From Candidatus Defluviicoccus seviourii (lineage in GTDB: Bacteria > Pseudomonadota > Alphaproteobacteria > Rhodospirillales > Defluviicoccaceae): a stretch of DNA of 64,000 nt. The stretch's first letter is position 1, and every line of letters begins with the position of its first letter. The position numbers and the translations under genes are program-made. Under the pieces are notes generated by a model. That model did no database searches. It saw nothing but the letters and a program-made list of their open reading frames with translations, and was not told the DNA's origin. The DNA lies in the NCBI GenBank assembly GCA_900609035.2, contig UXAT02000008.1, forward strand, positions 1 through 64,000. The letters are read 5' to 3'. This document shows positions 59,125 through 64,000 of this stretch, piece by piece.

Positions 59125-59751
59125 TTACCTATTCTTAACCGGCCCCAACTGTTCACCAACGAGGCGCGAAATAAACAAGCACATGTCTCGCATGAATTTG
59201 GGATCTTTTTCGCTGTTTAGTTTGTCAGTGGTCTTTAAAATTCTAACGTACTCGTCGCGATTTTCTCTAATGAGCTCTGGAAGTATTTTTGCGCCCGGCA
59301 GCAATCCATTTGATTTTACACACAGGACATAATAGCATATCGCTCTCGCAGTTCGTCCGTTGCCATTTACGAACGGATGTATGGCGTTAAGCTTCCACAG
59401 TACGAACGATGCCAGAAGTAGCGCATTTGTACCATCCCACAAGCCCTCCACCTCTTCGACAAAGTCATCCATCATTCCCCCAACATCATCATGGTGTGGA
59501 GGGTTATACCTGTCGCAACCGGTACCAACATGGACCTGACACTGTCGATATTGGCCCGCACATTCGTGCAAGCATGCTATCGCATGCGCGTTGAGCGCCT
59601 TGATTATTTCAGAAGAAAAAATCGGAAGATTCAACGAGATTGCAGCTTTGATAATTGACTGGAGAAAACCATACTGTCGCTCAAGGTTATCAATCTGTAG
59701 AGCCTGATAGACGGGGTTGTCTTCTCTCTTAACGATGTCAATTAGAATCAT
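59125..59751 (-). CDS. Fic-domain protein (AMPylase-type)
   Basis: A 208-residue protein with a complete Fic motif at His125-Arg136 (HPFVNGNGRTAR), including the catalytic His and both ATP-phosphate contacts, preceded by the Fic helices (TNALLLASFVLWKLNAIHPF). Fic proteins usually transfer AMP to target hydroxyls. It has no recognisable inhibitory (S/T)xxxE(G/N) helix of its own, which predicts an external antitoxin. A small gene ends 17 bp upstream on the same strand and may be that partner. Base composition is clearly lower in GC than the surrounding genes, indicating recent acquisition. The ribosome site is weak, suggesting coupling to the upstream gene. Confidence 0.9.
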   Translation of the reverse strand: MILIDIVKREDNPVYQALQIDNLERQYGFLQSIIKAAISLNLPIFSSEIIKALNAHAIACLHECAGQYRQCQVHVGTGCDRYNPPHHDDVGGMMDDFVEEVEGLWDGTNALLLASFVLWKLNAIHPFVNGNGRTARAICYYVLCVKSNGLLPGAKILPELIRENRDEYVRILKTTDKLNSEKDPKFMRDMCLFISRLVGEQLGPVKNR

Positions 59752-59768
59752 AGCTTCGACAAGGCGAG

Positions 59769-59954
59769 TTATGCCCCCTCGTTTTCCGTTATTCTGTCTA
59801 CGACCATTTCGCGGCTAATTGCGCTACCGTTGGGAAGGTTCCCGTACACAAAAGAAACCCTCTGTTTTTTAAGGTCTTCTTTCGACAGCTTCACAGTCGC
59901 CTCCTCGCTGAGGCGACGCAACAACGCCTCGTCCGTCTCAACAGACAAACTCAT
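59769..59954 (-). CDS. small protein upstream of Fic, candidate antitoxin
   Basis: A 61-residue acidic-to-neutral protein. I chose ATG at 59954, which has AAGGGG at good spacing. The segment LKKQRVSFVYGNLPNGSAISREMV (read as residues 28-51) aligns in layout with the VbhA-type Fic antitoxin helix, whose motif is (S/T)xxxE(G/N). Here it reads Ser34-F-V-Y-Gly38-Asn39, so the inhibitory Glu is Gly. It may be an atypical antitoxin or a different accessory protein. The pair is a plausible toxin-antitoxin operon. Confidence 0.55.
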   Translation of the reverse strand: MSLSVETDEALLRRLSEEATVKLSKEDLKKQRVSFVYGNLPNGSAISREMVVDRITENEGA

Positions 59955-60394
59955 TGGAGTGCCCCTTGTGCCGCTCCGAGACATCTGACTTGTCCCTCTC
60001 CCTCACATTTTTGGGCTTCAGATTAGCATCAGAGATGGGCGCTTGCAACTTAAAAAGAGTCTCAACAGACTCGCTACACGCGCATGTAGCATCAATTCAA
60101 ATCGTGATGCGCGAGATATTTCGACAACGAGTAGCAGTCGGTAGTTAAGTGATGTGTCTTGAACAGCCTATCGGTTGCGCCAAGATCGTGGAAATCGGTG
60201 ATCGCTCACCGCGATCGCAGATGGGCATTATGAAGCTTCGCAGCGATCTCTCGCTGCTTGCGGATGAAGAGGGTGACTGTAGGTCGAGCGTCGCATTTCA
60301 AAGCGCCGGAATGGAAGCATGCGAGAAGGCAGGAACCGCAGCTAGGCGCGTAATCCACTAATCTCGATCTACGCGAACCTGAGCATCGGCGGCG
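59955..60394. other. intergenic region with hairpins, right side of the AT-richer patch
   Basis: 440 bp without a convincing gene. GC content rises again from about 60150. A 70-codon frame at 60149-60361 has no ribosome site and no recognisable product. Two perfect short hairpins lie in it: GATCGC/GCGATC around 60200-60216 and CAGCGA/TCGCTG around 60240-60255. It may be mobile-element debris. Confidence 0.4.
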
Positions 60395-61207
60395 TCAGCG
60401 CCGCTGCGGCCGAGCCAGCGGCTGCAGCAGCAAGCGGCCGAGGTGGCGGTCGCGCGCGCTGCGAAAGGTCTCAAGACCGATCGCCATGCCCTCATGACCG
60501 TCGACCGGCTGGTCCCGATAGGTCCCGAACAGGCGGTCCCACAGCGACAGATTGAAGCCGTAGTTGGAGTCGGTCTCCCGCCGGTGCACCGAGTGATGGA
60601 CGCGGTGCATATCCGGGGTGACGATCAACCGCCTGAGGATGCGGTCAACACGCAGAGGCAGACGGACGTTGCCGTGGTTGAACAGCGCGCCGCTGCTCAA
60701 GCAGATCTCGAACACGATGACGGCCGCCGCCGGCGCGCCGATCGCGGCGACTACTGCCATTTTGTACGCCATCGAGACCACGATCTCGACCGGGTGGAAG
60801 CGCACACCCGTCGTGCTGTCGAAATCGACATCGGAATGGTGGACCCGGTGCAGCCGCCACAACAGGGGCACCTTATGCATCGCTACGTGCTGGGCCCAGA
60901 TGGCGAGGTCGAGCACGATGACTGCGAGCACGAAGGCGAGCCAGGCGGGGAGATCGATGACGTTGAGCAAGCCGAAGCCGCGCGCCGCCGCTAATGTCGC
61001 GACGCCCACCGCCGCCAGCGGCACGGCAAGCCGTATGATCAGCGCGCCCAGGATGACGAGGCCGATGTTGGCGATCCAGCGTCCGGTCAGCGGTACGCTC
61101 AAGCGCCGCCGCGGGGCGGCGAACTCCCACGCCGTCATCCCGGCGAGCATCAGGGCGAATGCCGATAACCGGATCGCCGCGTCATGCTGGACGAGGAAAT
61201 CGCTCAT
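60395..61207 (-). CDS. sterol desaturase/fatty acid hydroxylase family protein
   Basis: A 270-residue membrane-bound di-iron oxygenase. The His clusters are HVAMH (HxxxH), HRVHH (HxxHH) and a C-terminal HRVHHSVHRRE, with four hydrophobic segments. Members hydroxylate or desaturate lipids; given the hopanoid genes in this genome, a hopanoid or carotenoid substrate is conceivable but unproven. It follows the foreign patch and is monocistronic. Confidence 0.87.
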   Translation of the reverse strand: MSDFLVQHDAAIRLSAFALMLAGMTAWEFAAPRRRLSVPLTGRWIANIGLVILGALIIRLAVPLAAVGVATLAAARGFGLLNVIDLPAWLAFVLAVIVLDLAIWAQHVAMHKVPLLWRLHRVHHSDVDFDSTTGVRFHPVEIVVSMAYKMAVVAAIGAPAAAVIVFEICLSSGALFNHGNVRLPLRVDRILRRLIVTPDMHRVHHSVHRRETDSNYGFNLSLWDRLFGTYRDQPVDGHEGMAIGLETFRSARDRHLGRLLLQPLARPQRR

Positions 61208-61369
61208 CTACCCCTCGACGCTGACCGCGCCACGCGGAGCCAGCCTGCCTGCCCTCAGGCACGCCCCTCGCCACGCACCCTCATCACACGCCCGCATGCG
61301 TCGCCACCCTTTACAAGCCGCATCCCGGCGCATAGGCTTTTCGCACGCGCAACAAAGGCTTCGTTCGCC

Positions 61370-62530
61370 ATGCCGCAGGGACCGCTCTCTCAGTACCGTG
61401 CCCGCCTCACCGCAGGTGAGCTGAAGCCAGATCCGGCCCAGGAGTTGGCCGCCGAGAAGCTCGAAAGCCTCCATCACGCGCTTGCGAACTATTCGCCGAC
61501 GGTGGGGCGGACGGGCTGGAAGGAGCGCTTCGGCCTTGCCCGCCGGCCAACCGAGCCGCCCCAAGGTCTATATATCTACGGCGGCGTCGGCCGCGGCAAG
61601 TCGATGCTGATGGATATCTTCTTCCGCGTCGCACCGGTGGCGCAGAAGCGGCGGGTGCATTTTCACGCCTTCATGCAGGAGGTCCATGCCCGCCTCAAGG
61701 TCGAGCGCGACCGCGAGCGCGGCAGCGGCGCCGCAACCGCTGCCCGCGCCAGCCTGCGGCAGCGGATAGAGCAGGATGTCCTGGGCGAGGTGGCGCGGCA
61801 GTTCGCGCGTGAGGCTTGGCTTCTCTGTTTCGATGAATTTCAGGTCCAGGATATTGCGGATGCGATGATCCTTGGCCGCCTGTTCCAGGCCTTTTTTGAA
61901 GCCGGTGTCATTATCGTCGCCACATCGAACCGGCCGCCCAAGGACCTCTACAAGGATGGCCTCCAGCGCGATCTGTTCTTGCCCTTCATCGCGCTGATCG
62001 AACGCAAGCTCGACGTCCTGCAGCTCGACTCCGGCACCGACTACCGCCTGGAGACGATGCGGATGATGAACGTTTACCTGGTGCCCAGCGACGACAGCAC
62101 CGATGCCCGGCTTGAGGCCTACTTCCAGCGCTTGACCCATGGCGCCGATGTCGGCCCGGATGCGATCATCGTCCACGGGCGGACGGTGGAGATCCCGAAG
62201 GCATCCGACGACATCGCATTCGCGAGCTTCCCGCTCTTGTGTCAGCAACCGCTTGGGCCCGCCGACTACCTCGCGATCGCGGCGCGCTACGACGTGTTGT
62301 TTCTCTCCCGCATCCCGCAAATGACGCCTGCGCAGCGCAACGAGGCGAAGCGCTTCGTGACGCTGATCGATACCTTGTATGAGCACAAGGTCAAGCTCAT
62401 CTGCTCCGCTGCGGCCCGGCCGGATGACCTCTATCCCAAGGGCGACGGCTCATTCGAGTTCGAGCGCACGGTCTCGCGGCTGACGGAGATGCAGAGCGCC
62501 GAATACCTGGGCGCCGAGCACCAGGCGTAA
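61370..62530 (+). CDS. zapE: cell division protein ZapE (AFG1-like ATPase)
   Basis: A 386-residue AFG1-family P-loop ATPase. Walker A is GGVGRGKS (71-78), Walker B LLCFDEFQV, with the family elements QDIADAMILGRLF and VATSNRPPKDLYKDGLQR. In E. coli ZapE acts on the Z-ring under stress; the mitochondrial homologue assists turnover of respiratory proteins. I chose ATG at 61370, where similarity begins (PLSQYRARLTAGELKPDPAQ). In many alphaproteobacteria it is next to mdh-sucCD, as here. Confidence 0.93.
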   Translation: MPQGPLSQYRARLTAGELKPDPAQELAAEKLESLHHALANYSPTVGRTGWKERFGLARRPTEPPQGLYIYGGVGRGKSMLMDIFFRVAPVAQKRRVHFHAFMQEVHARLKVERDRERGSGAATAARASLRQRIEQDVLGEVARQFAREAWLLCFDEFQVQDIADAMILGRLFQAFFEAGVIIVATSNRPPKDLYKDGLQRDLFLPFIALIERKLDVLQLDSGTDYRLETMRMMNVYLVPSDDSTDARLEAYFQRLTHGADVGPDAIIVHGRTVEIPKASDDIAFASFPLLCQQPLGPADYLAIAARYDVLFLSRIPQMTPAQRNEAKRFVTLIDTLYEHKVKLICSAAARPDDLYPKGDGSFEFERTVSRLTEMQSAEYLGAEHQA

Positions 62531-62749
62531 GGCGCGGCCACCGCACGCGCGCACACCCGATACCAGCCCTGGCCGGCTGCCCGCCGGACGACCGTGCTGA
62601 CACCCGAACGCCTTCGTCTGCTTGCGTTTTCTGCCGCACCGCAACACCCTCTTGCTTGCCCTGAGGGGAGATTCGCGCTAGTAAATCGGATCCAAGTTAT
62701 CGCAATGCAGCAGCACCGGTTGAAAAGGTGCGGGCGTCTGGTCTCCTGA

Positions 62750-63712
<963 letters not shown>

Positions 63713-63779
63713 ACGCCCCGCCCGGCCGTCGCCGCTTGGCCTCTGCGAAGCGGCGCCGAGCCGGTCGTTGACCGGGTTC

Positions 63780-63815
63780 CGGGCGTGCCGCCGCCACCGC
63801 GCAAGGGCACGCCCG
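63780..63815 (+). promoter_or_regulatory. hairpin between mdh and sucC
   Basis: CGGGCGTGCC (63780-63789) and GGCACGCCCG (63806-63815) form a perfect 10-bp stem with a 16-nt loop and no U tract. In a co-transcribed mdh-sucC message it would protect or separate the two parts. Confidence 0.5.
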
Positions 63816-63851
63816 CTTGAGGATTGCGAACACAGCACTGGAGAGGGACGG

Positions 63852-64000
63852 ATGAACATCCACGAGTATCAGGCCAAGCAACTGCTGGCCAAGTACGGCG
63901 TCGCAGTTCCACGCGGCGGCGTTGCTTACACCCCACAGGAAGCCGAGCGGGTGGCGAAGGATCTGGGCGGACCGGTGTGGGTGGTCAAGGCACAGATTCA
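63852..64000 (+). CDS. sucC: succinate-CoA ligase beta subunit, 5' part
   Basis: The first 49 codons of Suc[21 protein letters not shown] and the ATP-grasp opening [11 protein letters not shown]. Succinate-CoA ligase makes succinate and ATP/GTP from succinyl-CoA. The ATG is preceded by GAGAGGGACG. The gene continues beyond the window; sucD presumably follows. Confidence 0.95.
   Translation, partial: MNIHEYQAKQLLAKYGVAVPRGGVAYTPQEAERVAKDLGGPVWVVKAQI

Noticed and set aside
60149..60361. A 70-codon frame after the Fic module
   Set aside because: No ribosome site and no recognisable product; it contains two perfect hairpins and looks like debris.

Overview
The window is high-GC chromosomal DNA of an alphaproteobacterium, most like a Rhodospirillales-type organism. 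The basis is gene content: C4-pathway ALA synthase, RpoH, COQ9, the operon tatABC-serS-surE-pcm-nlpD, split glyQ/glyS, sdhCDAB followed by mdh-sucC, and a full early hopanoid pathway. The species cannot be named from the sequence alone. It is almost all housekeeping DNA on mixed strands, with one clearly foreign, AT-richer patch near 58.9-60.3 kb.

Layout. 0.1-5.1 kb: a binding protein translationally coupled to a hybrid histidine kinase, an RTX protein and a small unknown gene. 5.05-6.5 kb: the first copy of a structured 118-bp repeat, a possible ADP-ribosyltransferase remnant and a TauD-family dioxygenase. 6.7-12.4 kb (minus): tatABC, serS, surE, pcm, nlpD. 12.6-18.3 kb (plus): glyQ, glyS, ppdK, ending in a strong terminator. 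18.4-25.3 kb: a small membrane protein, an SLC13-type transporter, pepA-holC, an MFS carrier, a CBS protein and a BtuF-like protein. 25.3-27.7 kb: a Crp/Fnr-type site with a predicted 80-nt small RNA, catalase and cytochrome c'. 28.3-36.8 kb: the hopanoid block (MlaC-like gene, hpnC, hpnD, hpnE, shc, hpnG, with convergent hpnH and ispH). 37.3-44.2 kb: ROK kinase, hisI, rpmF, a second MlaC-like gene, rpoH with a long leader, sppA, a trmN6-like gene, a polyprenyl diphosphate synthase and tRNA-Pro(CGG). 44.4-50.9 kb: FkbM methyltransferase, O-antigen ligase-like protein, OmpR-type two-component system, EF-hand protein and universal stress protein. 51.2-54.0 kb: hemA, coq9, def, rpsU. 54.0-55.3 kb: 1.3 kb without a convincing gene, holding the second repeat copy, a long hairpin and an AT-rich cluster of DnaA-box-like sites. 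55.3-58.8 kb: sdhCDAB with terminator. 59.1-60.0 kb: a Fic protein with a small upstream partner. 60.4-64.0 kb: sterol-desaturase-like hydroxylase, zapE, mdh and the 5' end of sucC.

How the genes work together. HpnC/D/E convert farnesyl diphosphate to squalene, Shc cyclises it, HpnH adds adenosine and HpnG removes adenine; IspH supplies the isoprenoid precursors. The polyprenyl diphosphate synthase and COQ9 serve ubiquinone, which the sdh products reduce. Mdh and SucC complete the TCA group.

The observations I would check first are the predicted Crp/Fnr-controlled small RNA at 25351-25430, the origin-like cluster near 54.7 kb, the two-hairpin repeat pair 49 kb apart, and the Fic module whose small partner has Gly where the inhibitory Glu is expected.
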